Source: Ascaphus truei (lineage: Eukaryota; Chordata; Amphibia; Anura; Ascaphidae). Taken from it: DNA of 64,000 nucleotides. A program made the position numbers and the translations under genes. Each line of letters begins with the position of its first letter. The first letter of the stretch is position 1. Below are positions 1-10,749 of the stretch, in pieces. Where the stretch lies: the NCBI GenBank assembly GCA_036426205.1, contig CM071568.1:47198483-47262482 (forward strand), given 5' to 3'. The notes under the pieces were generated by a model. It saw only the letters and a list, made by a program, of their open reading frames with translations. It had not been told where the DNA came from and searched no databases.

Positions 1-1198
1 GCAGGGGAAGGCACTGAGCACTGCCTATGGTATAAGGGACTCCTGTATAGAGAAGAAGGGAACCAAGGGATAGAGGAGGGATTGACCGGTAAGCGACAGC
101 TAGTAGGGCCCCAGGGGTACCGACAGCAACTGTCACGGGTAGCTCTCTATTCCGTTAGCGGGACATCAGGGGGTCAACAGTACGCGAGCCCAGTTATTAC
201 AGCGTTACTACTGGCCGGGGGCATCTCGAGATGTGGGCAATTTCTGCCGCTCTTGTGATGCCTGCCAGCAAGTGGGTAAGGCGGGCGACCGTGTGAAGGC
301 ACCCCTGAAACCCCTACCGATAATAGGGGAACCCTTCCAGAAAGTAGCAATGGATCTTGTAGGACCCCTTATGATTCCTAGCATGTCAGGGAAGCGCTAC
401 ATCCTCACGGTGGTGGATTTTGCCACCCGGTACCCTGAGGCGGTAACGCTTGGCACCATAGATGCCAAGACAGGGGCAGCAGCTTTGCTGAACATTTTTT
501 CTAGGGTAGGTTTCCCTAGTGAGATCCTAACCGATCAGGGGTCGCAGTTCATGAGTGAACTGTTACATTGTCTCTGGGATGCATGCGGTGTACAGTACCG
601 GTGCACTACCCCTTACCATCCCCAGACAAACGGATTATGTGAGAGGTTTAACGGTACCCTGAAGCAGATGCTTCGGACCTTTATAGAGGCGGAGGGGAAA
701 GACTGGGAGGTTAATTTACAGCACTTGCTGTTTGCCTACCGAGAGGTACCGCAGGAATCTACAGGCTTCTCCACCTTCGAGCTACTATATGGCCGCAGGG
801 TACGTGGACCTCTGGATCTATTCCGTGAGGGATTTGAAGGGGAGGCTACTGCTACTGATGCTTCAGTGATCCAGTATGTAGTAGATCTCCGAGACCGGTT
901 AGAGATGCTCGTGGGGGTGGCCCAGGACCACCTCAGGGCCGCTCAGACCAAGCAAAAGCAATGGTATGACCGGAATGCCCGTAGCAGGGAATTCATCCCA
1001 GGACAGCAGGTGCTTGTTCTCAAACCCACTCGGGAGAACAAGTTGATGGCTGCCTGGTCGGGACTGTACCCGGTCATCCGAAAGGTGAATGACTACAACT
1101 ACGTTGTACAGGTAGAGCCTGAGAGGCATAAGACATATCACGTTAATATGCTGAAGGAATACAGAGCACCGAGTATGGGAGCAGTAATGGCCATTTGA
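1..1198 (+). pseudogene. LTR retrotransposon integrase, partial, frameshifted near 150
   Basis: The N-terminal zinc-binding region starts in frame 1 (positions 1 to about 150) and continues in frame 2, where the residues YYWPG and CRSCDAC (about 206-265) form the end of the HHCC domain. The rve core follows with the catalytic triad: Asp at 353 (context MDLVGP), Asp at 533 (TDQGSQ) and Glu at 641 (CERFNG). The last two are 35 residues apart, as expected for D,D-35-E. A C-terminal module with GLYPVIRKV (about 1060-1090) resembles the GPY/F module, and no chromodomain is visible. The stop is at 1196-1198. The enzyme would join element cDNA ends to host DNA. The start at 233 in the open frame is not real, because coding similarity continues upstream. 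Confidence 0.88.
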
Positions 1199-2195
1199 GC
1201 CCACTGCTGGAGGATCTGGTGAGCAATGCTCTGCCTGATCTCCTAGGAGAGGCTAGGCAGGGAAACACTGTGGAGCAGGTAGAGATAGGGGCACAGTTGA
1301 GTGCTAGGCAGGAGGAAGCCAGGGACATGCTAGCTAAATTTAGGGCCCTCTTCACTGACATGCCAGGGACCACACATCTCACAAAACACCCAGTGCACGC
1401 AGGGGATCTGCAGCCTCTGCATAAGCACGCTTATAGAGTGTCAGCAGAGGTCAAGACCAGTATGGAAAGGGAGATAGAGGAGATGCTGACCCGAGGGGTA
1501 ATTACTCCGTCCCAGAGTCCTTGGGCAAGCCCGGTAGTTGTAGTCCCTAAGAAGGACAAGACCATCTGGTTTTGTGTGGACTACCGCTTGCTCAACGCTG
1601 GGATGGTGTCAGATGCCTACCCCATGCCCCGCATGGATGAGTTACTGGATGAACTCGCGGGGGGCAAAGTATCTGACCACTATGGATTTGAGCAAAGGCT
1701 ATTGGCAAATTACCTTGACCCTGGAGGCTAGGGAGAAGTCAGCATTCATCACTCCAAGTGGCCTCTATGAGTTTTTGGTGATGCCATTTGGGATGAAGAA
1801 TGCTCCGGCTACCTTCCAAAGCCTGGTCAATAGGTTACTGGAAGGGATGCAGAGCTATGCCAGAGCTTACTTAGATGACATCGCTATCTTCAGTAATTCC
1901 TGGGACTCCCACTTAGGACATGTAGCTGCGGTGCTGGATAGGATCAGGGAGGCAGGGCTTACCTTGAAACCCACTAAGTGTATGGTAGGGATGGCAGAGG
2001 TCCTGTACTTAGGGCACAGGGTGGGTGGAGGGCACCTCAAACCAGAGCCAGCCAAGGTAGAAGCCATAGATCAGTGGCCTGTTCCAAAAACCAAGAAACA
2101 GGTCATGGCATTTTTGGGCACCGCAGGGTACTATAGGAAGTTTGTCCCACAGTACAGCGCCGTGGCCAAACCCCCGGCTGATTTGACTAAAAGCA
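1195..2195 (+). pseudogene. Ty3/gypsy reverse transcriptase, one frameshift
   Basis: The frame overlaps the integrase stop by four bases in the -1 frame. Motifs in order: a lead-in with SPWASPVVVVPKKD (about 1511-1555), a CVDYRLLN block (about 1573-1596), then after a one-base frame change near 1669 the TMDLSKGYWQI block, the LVMPFGMKNAP block, and the YLDD catalytic centre at 1868-1879. A connection region follows. The frame is lost again near 2190, apparently by one missing A in an A run. Apart from these two single-base lesions all core motifs are intact, so either the element is young or the lesions are base-calling errors. Confidence 0.88.
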
Positions 2196-2727
2196 ACTGC
2201 CTGTGCTTATCGCCTGGACTCCTGCCTGTGAAACTGCTTTCCAGGCACTGAAAACTGCGCTTGCTGGGGCCCCCATACTGGCTGTCCCGGACTATACCAA
2301 ACATTTCCTTATACAGACTGATGCCTCGGACTATGGCATTGGGGCTGTGTTGAGCCAAGAGGGGGACGACGGTAGAGAGCACCCTGTGGTGTACCTCAGC
2401 CGAAAACTACTCCCCAGAGAAGTGGCCTATGCCACCATTGAGAAAGAGTGCTTGGCCATTGTGTGGGCACTCAAAAAACTCCAGCCCTATGTGTATGGAA
2501 GGGCTTTCACGGTCCTCACAGACCACAACCCCCTGAGTTGGCTGCAGAGGGCATCAGGGGAGAATACCAAGTTGCTAAGGTGGAGCTTGGCCTTGCAAGA
2601 GTTTGAGTTTACTATTCAGCACAAAAAGGGTAGTGAAAACAGCAATGCTGATGGACTTTCATGTCAGGACTATCCCTCTGAGACTGAGTTCGGTAAGGGT
2701 GCCAGTGGGCCACAGGTCACCCATTAA
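2196..2727 (+). CDS. RNase H domain of the Gmr1-like element (pol C-terminus)
   Basis: The tether begins with WTPACETAFQALK (from about 2215). The RNase H fold follows with the expected acidic residues: Asp in QTDASDYGIGAV (about 2320-2355), Glu in EKECLAIVWAL (about 2440-2475) and Asp in LTDHNPLSWL (about 2515-2545). It ends with the HKKGSENSNADGLS segment typical of gypsy RNase H and stops at 2725-2727, ten bases before the LTR. Because integrase lies upstream, the polyprotein ends with RNase H. This domain would degrade the RNA template during reverse transcription. Confidence 0.9.
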
Positions 2728-2737
2728 GAAGGGGAGG

Positions 2738-3771
2738 TGTAGAGGGAGAGGGGGGTTGTTCCGGTATTAAAGGGGTTGCACCCCATATGGCCACCCCTGA
2801 CCTCACCAGGGAGGCAAGGGGTTAACTGGACTGCGGTCCAGGAATGTGGCTTACACCTTGTCATGTCAGGAAAATGTATGTTCCCCCTGTTCACAAGTTT
2901 CATTATAATGTCAGTGTCTGCACCACAATGGGGATTTAGTGACAAACTGATTTATTTTACAGCGGAGAATTTTGTGTTAAAGTATGAAACGGTTTAAGTG
3001 GTATTTGTGTATCTCCGGTTCTGAAGGTCGCAGCAGGCTGAAACTTGGATCATATGATGTCACAGTTTCGGCAGTAAGATCTGGAAAGTTTGGACCTGCT
3101 GGACCTAACGGAACCGGATATTTTAATATGTCTGTTTTTTAACTTTAATATTGTATTCCAAGGCGGGGATAAAAACCCACGCAGATTCCTTCACACAAAG
3201 GAATGCAAATGGTCAGGGGGGCGACCCAAAGTCTAGGAACCAAGTACTGATCAAAAGACTCTGACTGGATTGGTTTGTAAGTGTTATATCTACACCTACA
3301 AACAATGAAGATCCTGCCAGATACTTCATCTGGTAGACTGGTCGTCGCCCCTGATTTAATTATGGGGCTACAGAAATAAGACCCTCGGAGTCCAAGTATG
3401 CATGGGCTAACTAGCTGGGGGGCATGGGTTAAACTGTGTTTCCACGTTAGGGATTGGATACAGATAATTGTTCACCAATAGTCTGTTCAATGTTAAGAAT
3501 AGGGTTACAAAGGTATATAAACTGTGTCAACCCTACAGTTCTTGTTGTTCTTCTGATTTCACCTTGAATGTCACCGGATTGCTGGAGAATTGCTAGCTGA
3601 TACTTCTCCATTCCCCAACCCTAAGGAAGTGTTACCTTCTTGCCTGTTAATTGTACTATATTGCTGTGTTCACCTTTTTAAGGAATAAATATATTTTATT
3701 ATATCTAAGCCTCGTTCAGTTCAACCCAGATATTTGGTGTTTGTTATATCTTGTCATAAGTTACCGTGACA
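2738..3771 (+). repeat. 3' LTR of the Gmr1-like element
   Basis: A purine run (2726-2737) precedes a TGT start at 2738. The region ends in GTGACA at 3771 (or a few bases on), giving TG...CA ends and about 1,034 bp. Inside are TATA-like sequences (tataaaaac near 3170, tatataaac near 3513) and an AATAAA at about 3681, fitting a Pol II promoter and polyadenylation site. The 5' LTR is outside the window, so LTR identity and target-site duplication cannot be checked. Confidence 0.72.
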
Positions 3772-3964
3772 ACATCTTTTACAACATTGACACGTGCACA
3801 TCTTCCTACTGCATTTATGGAACTCTTATTGTGATCGAATTCACCATCCCAAATATAGGATGCTACTGTGGTAGCCCATACATTAGACAGAAAAAAATCT
3901 CCTGTAATAAAAACAGAAGGAGAAAACGTTATACCACGAATGGCTAACTGAGGTCTCTAAAATG

Positions 3965-4093
3965 GCACGCTTTCAGAACCACCCAGTGCCCTTCTTCAGG
4001 CCTTTTGAAGGTAACCTTGCAGATACAGTATTAGAACCACTCAGGTCATTTCTTTAGGCAGGTTGAAGAAAGGACTTGAGTGATTCTGAAAGC
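3965..4093. repeat. Inverted pair of PLE-like hammerhead relics
   Basis: On the minus strand, CTGAAGA (within 3991-4000) is followed by a G/U-rich stem and GAAAG (3969-3974). On the plus strand a related copy has TTGAAGA (about 4063) and GAAAG (4088-4092). Both match the CUGANGA ... GAAA layout of hammerhead cores found in PLEs. The minus copy is followed by a gttagccattcgtggtat-type tail like that seen beside other vertebrate PLE ends. Neither has a clear cleavage triplet. These look like decayed ends of two head-to-head copies. Confidence 0.45.
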
Positions 4094-4099
4094 CCACAA

Positions 4100-5080
4100 T
4101 TCTCTTGTAACAGGAATTAGACATTTAATAGCATTATCTTTTATCTTTACCCCGCATTTCTTTTCATGAGAAACCGTTTATAAAATGTTATCTTTTTTTT
4201 TTGTTCTTGACTTTGCATTTTCCCCTTAAATGAGCTAGGAACATATAAAACCTGGGGATTTTTTACTACTTTTTATTACCCTTTTTCAATTTCATTATTT
4301 TATGGGGTGGCCTCAATATGGATACACGTGAACTAATGGTAGTGTTGTGTTGAATGGATTAAAAATGAGTGACTGACACCAGTGTAAGTATTTTATGAGT
4401 TTTTCCTAAGCTTTTTAATGCTTCCAAAGTAACAACATTCTCTGGAAGGTTTTCTGTACAATCTTTATTTAGCCTGTTTCAGGATAAAATGTGTCTCAGA
4501 CTATCCAGATATATATTTTCTTGTTATTTGGTCACATATACCGTGTTTTGAGCACAGATATTTATCATTGCTCCTTTTTAGAGACTGTTTTACACATGGT
4601 ATTTATAGTGCACAGATAACTAAATGAAACATATTCTTGAAAGAAAGAGCAGTGCTAGAACAAGAGGTCATACACCCTGTGCTCTGGCTGGAATCTAGGG
4701 GAAATGTGAGGAATATATCCTTCACAGAAGGAGTAGTGGATTCATGGATTATCTTCCCAACATAGGTGGTGGGGGCTAATATAGAGAAATAATTAAATAC
4801 GGTTTGGTATAAATAAAAGTATATCCAAAATATAAAAAAGCAAATGATCTAATTGGGTTTGAGGCTTCACAGCAAAAAGGATAATGGGCAGACTTTATTG
4901 TCCCAGTGGTTCGTATCTGCAGTCAATTTCTATGGGTGCTATATATCAAGGCAAAAGTGGTGTAATTCTGGGGCAAAACAATTGTAACATATGTATCAAG
5001 AAATGATACACATGCCCCCAACATCCTCTCTACCCAGTACCTTCCTCCTTTCATCCTGTAACTTGAGCATACAGGAGCGG
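4100..5080. other. No gene recognised
   Basis: AT-rich sequence with T runs (4190-4203) and no long open frame or recognisable repeat terminus. I see nothing I can assign. Confidence 0.5.
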
Positions 5081-5084
5081 AGCT

Positions 5085-5500
5085 ACGAACATAGGGGCAG
5101 GGATAGATGCTGAGTGGGAAATGACAGGGATAGTGAGTGGTGAGGTGGGGGAGAGTGAGTGGAGGACAGTGAGAGAGATGGGGGGAGAACAGTGAGAGAG
5201 ATCGGGCTTAATTGAGAGAGAGATAGGGGGAGATCAGTGAGAGAGAGGAGAGAGAACAGTGAGAGAGAGGAGGAGAACAGAGAGACAGAGGGTCGAGGAG
5301 AACCGTGAGAGAGAGAGGAACAGTGAGAAAGAGGGGCAGTGAGAGAGATCAGCACAGAGTGAGTGGGGGGAGAGAGATCAGCACAGAGATAGAGAGAAGG
5401 GGAGACATTATCAGAGAGAAAGAGGGGGAGAGATCAGCAGAGAGAGAGAGAGGGGAGAGAGACCAGCACAGAGGGGGGTAGAGATCAGGAGAGGGATGTG
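5085..5500 (+). repeat. GA-rich degenerate tandem repeat
   Basis: Repeated gagagagatcagcacagag-like and agtgagagagag units form a purine-rich low-complexity tract. The open frames seen here on either strand are products of the skewed composition. Confidence 0.8.
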
Positions 5501-5808
5501 TTTAGGAAGCTGTTATATGGGGTAATAGGAGTTATAGGGAGAGGTTATATCTTAATAGATTATATGCCGCTATTTTAGGGGCAGAAGAACCTTGATGTAT
5601 ATATCATGTTGCCCACCCCTGCGCATAGAGCCTTATGTCTGTTCGTGACGTGCATTTGTTTGATGTGGTTTCTAGAAGCAAAGTATGTTTGAGTGGATGT
5701 TTACGTCACTTAGTATAGAGCGTGTTGTCACGTAGCTCATCATCGGTCCTGCAGTGCTGTGCATACTCCTAACCATTCTAATTATATCTCCATGGTGACT
5801 GTGTCCAG

Positions 5809-5942
5809 GTGAGATTAGAGACGCGGTGGAAGCTGAGATGCAGGAAGAGATAGCAAGTGAGGGGGCAGAAACAAAGGAGGAAGAAACAGGACACTCTCTG
5901 GATGCTGCAGAAACAGAAATCGGTATGTTGATAGGAGAGTGA
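5809..5942 (+). CDS. ERICH5: Probable terminal exon of ERICH5 (glutamate-rich protein 5)
   Basis: An AG acceptor at 5807-5808 opens a frame reading to TGA at 5940-5942. The first codon is split (one base from the previous exon plus GT). The peptide is acidic and contains SEGAETKEEETG. From memory, this 12-residue string and the spacing of flanking residues (G-E-x-x-x-x-V-E-x-E-M) match the C-terminus of mammalian ERICH5, a poorly characterised Glu-rich protein. A possible alternative donor follows the ATC codon near 5921. ERICH5 lies beside RIDA in other vertebrates, and RIDA exons lie 40-55 kb to the right, so synteny supports the call. The earlier exons are not seen and may lie left of the window or be interrupted by repeats. 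Confidence 0.6.
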
Positions 5943-6298
5943 ACGGCCACTTCATTATCATTCAGGTGACACAAAAAGTTGTAGGAGAGATAATGAGCGG
6001 ATCTTTCATTATCATTCTTCTGTTGCCTAGCTCAGGTTAACAATGATGCACGGATACACAAACCCAAATGCATGTGCAACATTTTATCATTTAATAATTA
6101 TAATTGAATTGGGGGTGACCACCCAACCTGGGTCAACTCATTGTGAGTAGCTCCTTGTGCCACATTCCCCTGCCAACGCACACGTACAAACATAATAGTA
6201 ACACCACAAACACATCAAGGCTACAAAATCCTGGACTCCTTTTGCTGTCATTTTTCTAATGTGATCTATCAGATCATGTGAAAATGCCCCAACACAGG

Positions 6299-6591
6299 CA
6301 GGGCCATCTTAACAACATTAGGGGACCCCGGGCAAAGCAGTGCACGGGGCCCTGCCCACACTGTCGCTCCCAGCCTCCCACGCGCCCACTAGCAGCAGCA
6401 GGCACCGGAAGTGCTGCACTGCTAGGCTGCAAGCGGCTGTGACGCGAGCCGGGGTGCCGGGCGGGAGCGGAGAGCGAGCGGAGCCGGGGTGCCGGGCGGG
6501 GGGAGAGTATTGGTGGGCACGCGTGGGGCCCCCCTATGCTGTGCGGCCCCCGGGCAACTGCCCAGCGTGCCCATACGTTAAGACGGCCCTG
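6299..6591. mobile_element. GC-rich hAT-type MITE with perfect 8-bp target duplication
   Basis: Ends are CAGGGCCATCTTAAC (left) and GTTAAGACGGCCCTG (right), an inverted repeat with one mismatch. Both sides carry the 8-bp duplication AACACAGG (6291-6298 and 6592-6599). An 8-bp duplication and CAG-type ends are hAT traits. The 293-bp interior is CpG-rich with no transposase, so this is a non-autonomous copy. Confidence 0.88.
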
Positions 6592-6599
6592 AACACAGG

Positions 6600-8110
6600 A
6601 CTTTATGCAGGTGAAACGGTACAAACCCTGAGAATAAGGATGATTATGCGTCGCTACATTATCAACAAGAAATTAACAGACACATCAGTGGGAGAACACA
6701 AAAACAATAGACTATAAAAAGGGATTCACGTCAATTTATTTTCTATAAAAGTATTCTACCACTCGTGTTTTAGATGTTACTAATCTTGCCTCTATCTAAA
6801 TTCCATGAGAGACTTGCACCAAATGCACGGAGACAGTAGGAGTACATTCAAAATAATACGAAAGATTGATCAAAGATGATGAAGATGAAGAAGGTCAATC
6901 GGGCATTTCTTCATTTTAAATATCAAATGAAATATCCAAAAATAGATCTCGTAGTAGTTCATTTATTTATCGTAAGGCTAAATTACAATAAAAACATACT
7001 GTGGATGGAGAACGGAGCATTCTAGATTGCTCAATGGTATTGTTGCTTCGTTCATTCTTTATGTTTGGACGTATCTACTCTAAAAACAGATTCATACACT
7101 AAATCCTAGCTATTCATGTAACCTATACATGGCTTGATACAGTAGCATGAAACAACAATAATACAAATAAACAATCCTTGGAAAAGTCTGGGCACAAACC
7201 CTATACTCCAATCTTGGCCTTGGACACTCTTCATCTTGTACCCAAAATGTACTATAAACAATTCACTTGTTCTAACTTTTCTACAAATCAATTATTCCCC
7301 TTAAATGTGTTTTTCTTATATTACACAGTATTTCTAAGTTCAGTCTGAATAGAGTCTGGGGAAACAAAATGGATACTGAATGACACAATCAATTTTGGAT
7401 GTGTAAATGGGATTTAACCGACAACCATGGATTCTGAATCACTTGAATTCCATGTACATACATTTAAGTGTATTAATTAAAAAATGCATACTGTATGCAA
7501 GAGGGAAGAACATGCATCAGGTAGGTGTATTAAACCTGTGATAAAATGAAATACTTCAGGTACGATTTAACTTGCTGTTTAATATTATTTTTTAGATGCA
7601 ACCAATAATGAAGAATAAAGCTTCTTCCCTTTGTCCAAATTCTTCATGTCAGTGATATGGACTCCTTTGTACAGGTGGCATATTTTGGGAGAATTTGGAT
7701 GTACAAGCTATGCAAGAGTTGAATATTACATCAAGATACATCAAGCTCCTATTCCGTATCACCTCAAAGTTACATTGCCAAGACTTCAGCAAGTAGTCAC
7801 AGCCTGTGTGTCTCTACTACTCTGCAATGTTGTGCCTTATCTACAAAGTCAATTGGGAGAGGTGGATATCTTCTGAACATCACATAGATGACCGTCTGTG
7901 ATCTCTGATTCTCTGTTGTGTCAAGGTGCAAGTTCTTATCCCTTACTAGGAATATGTTAGGGACCCACTAACCTTTTTCCATCGCACCAGAAATGCTGAT
8001 AGAAGCAGAAAATGTTAGACAAATGTACACAGCTTAAACCTCTATTGCAGGGACAACATTGCATATACTGTGTTTGAAACATTGATATTAGAACTCTCCA
8101 TACTGTATAT
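6600..8110. other. No gene recognised
   Basis: AT-rich sequence of ordinary composition. Short open frames show no domain, and I see no splice-bounded coding exon or repeat terminus. Confidence 0.4.
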
Positions 8111-8119
8111 CCTTTACAG

Positions 8120-8285
8120 CAGGGGTGGCCTACTCCAGTCCTCAAGGGCCACCAACGGGTCAGGTTTTAAGGATATCCCTGCTTCAGCACAGATGGCTGA
8201 ATCAGTGGCTATCTTTGACTGAGCTGGGATATCGTCAAAACTTGACCTGTTGGTGGCACTTGAGGACTGGAGTTGGCCACTCCTG
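8120..8285. mobile_element. Palindromic hAT-type MITE (CAGGGGTGGCC family), copy 1
   Basis: The left end CAGGGGTGGCCTACTCCAG and the right end CTGGAGTTGGCCACTCCTG form long inverted repeats, so the whole element can fold into one hairpin. This is a known vertebrate hAT-like MITE type. The 8-bp duplication is not recognisable here, and another MITE abuts the right end. Confidence 0.75.
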
Positions 8286-8290
8286 TATTA

Positions 8291-8465
8291 GGCTACGCTT
8301 ATAGTGCCGACGACAGAGCTGTGACGTCACGCTGCGGTCGCTGGAAGAATCAAATTAACTTGACTTCCAGCGATCGCAACTAAGCCGTCGCTCTGTTGCG
8401 TTGCTTCTACTATAAGCACACGCTATGGCGGCAATACATTTGTTTTGCCGCGACGTTGCATCGCC
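8291..8465. mobile_element. PIF/Harbinger-like MITE, copy 1
   Basis: TTA at 8288-8290 and again at 8466-8468 brackets a GC-rich element starting GGCTACGCTTATAGTGCC, with an imperfect complementary end. The cttatagtgc/actataagc inner motif recurs in the 13.19 kb copy. A 3-bp TTA duplication fits PIF/Harbinger. Confidence 0.6.
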
Positions 8466-8740
8466 TTAGGATGGATCATGACCTGTAATATCAAGACATC
8501 AACTCTTTAAATACAAATCAAAAAATGATGCTACAGGTATATAAACCTGCAGATACACCAGGTGTGAGAGGTCGGTTTAAACCAAAAGAAAGAGCAGACG
8601 TTTTCTAAAACCTAATCCAGAATCCACGATATAAGGCTACCTCCTCACCCAATAGGTGTAATGAGTTGCAGTGTATAATGCAACATTGTATGTACTGGTT
8701 GCTTCCAGCAGTATTCCGGCTGCTGCGATACGATTTAAAG

Positions 8741-9432
8741 TAGTGATGGAATGGGTATTAAAAAATACATTGTACCGGGTACCTGGAAAAGCAAAGATAA
8801 ATTACGCAGCTGAGTACCTGGGTACCTGGCTGGGTAAGTTTGGGAGGCGTCGGAAGACGGCGGGTAAGCTCAGGGCAACAGCAGCAGCGGAGGAGGACGG
8901 CGGTGGGCGGTAGCGGAGGATGACGTCCGGTGACGGAAGAAGAGGAGGATAACATCAGGCGGCAGAGGAGGCAAACGTCAGGTGGCGAGAGAAGAGGTCA
9001 GAGGATTGCTGGAGCGGAACAGGGCAGCCGAGCAGGATGTCCGGGGAGGAGCGCGTCCGACTGGGAAGTGTCCACTGACTTCCACTGTCTGCTGCGGCTA
9101 CAACACGCTCCGACCCAGCCGCCCTGCTCTTGCGATCCTCTGACCTCTTCTCCCGCTGCCAATACCCAACATACTCCTCCTCTGCTGCTAGTTCCCACCT
9201 GATGTCCTCCTCCTCTGCTGCCACCGCCCGCCTGAAGTCTTCCTCCTCTGCTGCCCTGCTCCTGCTGCTCTCTGTCTTCTCTTGCCACCCCGGAGGAGGG
9301 GGGTAATTGAGGAGGAGAGGGGTGAGAGAGGAAGAGGACTGTGGGAGCAGAGCAGGACGGCAGCACTCGGTGCTGGGTCCAGCTAATTTCCGGGTACTGA
9401 AAATATGGCCTGGGCTACCCGGTACATCACTA
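8741..9432. mobile_element. hAT-type MITE, TAGTGATG ends
   Basis: The left end TAGTGATGGAATGGGTA and the right end TACCCGGTACATCACTA are imperfect inverted repeats. The flanking 8-mers ATTTAAAG (8733-8740) and GTTTAAAG (9433-9440) differ by one base, as expected of an aged 8-bp hAT duplication. The interior holds inverted CpG-rich segments (cggaggaggacgg-type and tcctcctctgctgc-type) and no transposase. Confidence 0.78.
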
Positions 9433-10014
9433 GTTTAAAGTATTGTGTATGTTGTGAATTTATCATAAAATGATTCTATCTGAGCTGCACAGGGTTTGTT
9501 AATGTCGGCCATGATTTGAGTTTCTGTGGCATATATTAAGTTGCAATTTACTGTAAATTCTTAGAATGTGATCCTCGCATTTGACTATATTCAATGAGGT
9601 AGTTTGAATATACCAAAAACAATTTACTTTCAACTTAATGCAGCAATCCCTATCTTATCTAAAAAAAAATTATTTAACTGAACCGCGGTCCACCTTTCCC
9701 CTGGGAAACCCAGTTCCCGAGATATTTGAGTTTTTATATGGCTGCGGGGTCACTGGTAGGAAATTGGAACATCATCTTCCGATTAAGTTACTGTGTTCTA
9801 AAAGCCACCAGCGCAGCAAGCCTTCACTGGCCATTTGTGGATACAATTAGCTGCATCTTGAAAGTTGGGAGGTTCCCGAAGGACGGCGAGTCGCCGATGG
9901 TCTCTAGCGAGCGGACTCCCCATCATCAGGTGATTACAATTCTAATACCATTCCATCCAAAAAAGAAAGAAAAAAATCAAGCAGCATGGACTGCTGTTTT
10001 AAGACAACTTACAT

Positions 10015-10187
10015 CAGGGGTAGCCAACTCCAGTCCTCGAGCTACCAACAGCTCAGGTTTTCCGGATATCCCTGCTTCAGCACAAGTGGCTCAGTCCAAG
10101 ACTAAGCCTTATTGAGCCACCTGTGCTGAAGCAGGGATATCCTGAAAACCTGACCTGTTGGTAGCTCTTGGGAGTTGACTACCCTTA
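10015..10187. mobile_element. Palindromic hAT-type MITE, copy 2
   Basis: Same family as the copy at 8.12 kb: CAGGGGTAGCCAACTCCAG at the left, its complement at the right, and the shared centre with ATATCCCTGCTTCAGCAC on both arms. Flanking 8-mers ACTTACAT (10007-10014) and ACTTTCAT (10188-10195) match at 7 of 8 positions, supporting a hAT target duplication. Confidence 0.82.
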
Positions 10188-10574
10188 ACTTTCATGTAGT
10201 CCTTTAAATGTAGGACACTGTATGTTATCATTTAACAGAACAAGGACACATTTGCGGTGGATTCCATGCCCAAAGTAAAAGATTGCTCATTAATAACTTG
10301 TTTGGGCTGTGGGTAAGTTCTTTGACCATTAGGTCAACTCAAAAGAAAATGAGACAATAAGCAGTGAATACATAACACGTTCTCGACAGAAATCAAAGAG
10401 CAAAATGACATTGTGTCTTGTTTTTCTTCAAATCCATGTGATACGATGCTTATATGATATACAGTATATAGTATTTATATTCATTTTCAGCATCTTATAT
10501 CGCCAGAATCAAAAGGGGCAGAGTTACTATTAATAGCAGTAAATGAGTACATGCGTATTAGGTCATATCTTTTT

Positions 10575-10745
10575 TTTATTTGGGCTAACAATTGAAGCAA
10601 TTCCTTGACCCGAGGAAGAGAGAGAACTCTCAAAATGTCTTAAAATATAAATTTAGTCCAAATAAAAAAAAGGTACCACCTAATACTGAAGTACTCCTTT
10701 ACTCTGCACTATCGCACCTGGACTAACACGGCTATTTCTACTTAA
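10575..10745 (+). repeat. PLE-like 3' end with hammerhead relic
   Basis: At 10608-10640 the layout CCGAGGA, AGAGAG, loop, CTCTC, AAAA follows the CUGANGA-stem II-GAAA order with one core substitution at each side. Downstream, 'gtccaaataaa' and 'ggactaacacggcta' (near 10720) resemble tails seen with widespread vertebrate PLE-like repeats. The ribozyme core is too damaged to expect activity. Confidence 0.45.
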
Positions 10746-10749
10746 TTTA

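Larger units (their letters stand above)
1..2737 (+). mobile_element. Gmr1-like Ty3/gypsy element, internal region (5' part outside window)
   Basis: The order of domains is integrase (1-1198), reverse transcriptase (1195 to about 2195), RNase H (about 2196-2727), then a polypurine tract (2726-2737) and an LTR. Canonical Ty3/gypsy elements place integrase last. Integrase-first order with gypsy-type RT is the mark of the Gmr1 group known from fishes, amphibians and other deuterostomes. Gag, protease and the 5' LTR lie outside the left edge. Reading frames break at about 150, 1195, 1669 and 2190, each by about one base. Confidence is high for a gypsy-type element and good for the Gmr1 assignment, which rests on gene order. 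Confidence 0.88.

Noticed and set aside
2776..2997. Open frame after the polypurine tract as an env-like gene
   Set aside because: It lies wholly inside the LTR and shows no signal peptide or membrane segment.
5083..5355. 90-residue Ser/Leu-rich open frame on the minus strand
   Set aside because: Complement of a GA-rich repeat.
6274..6717. 116- and 125-residue open frames near 6.3-6.7 kb
   Set aside because: Both cross the ends of the hAT MITE and its target duplication, so they cannot be conserved genes.
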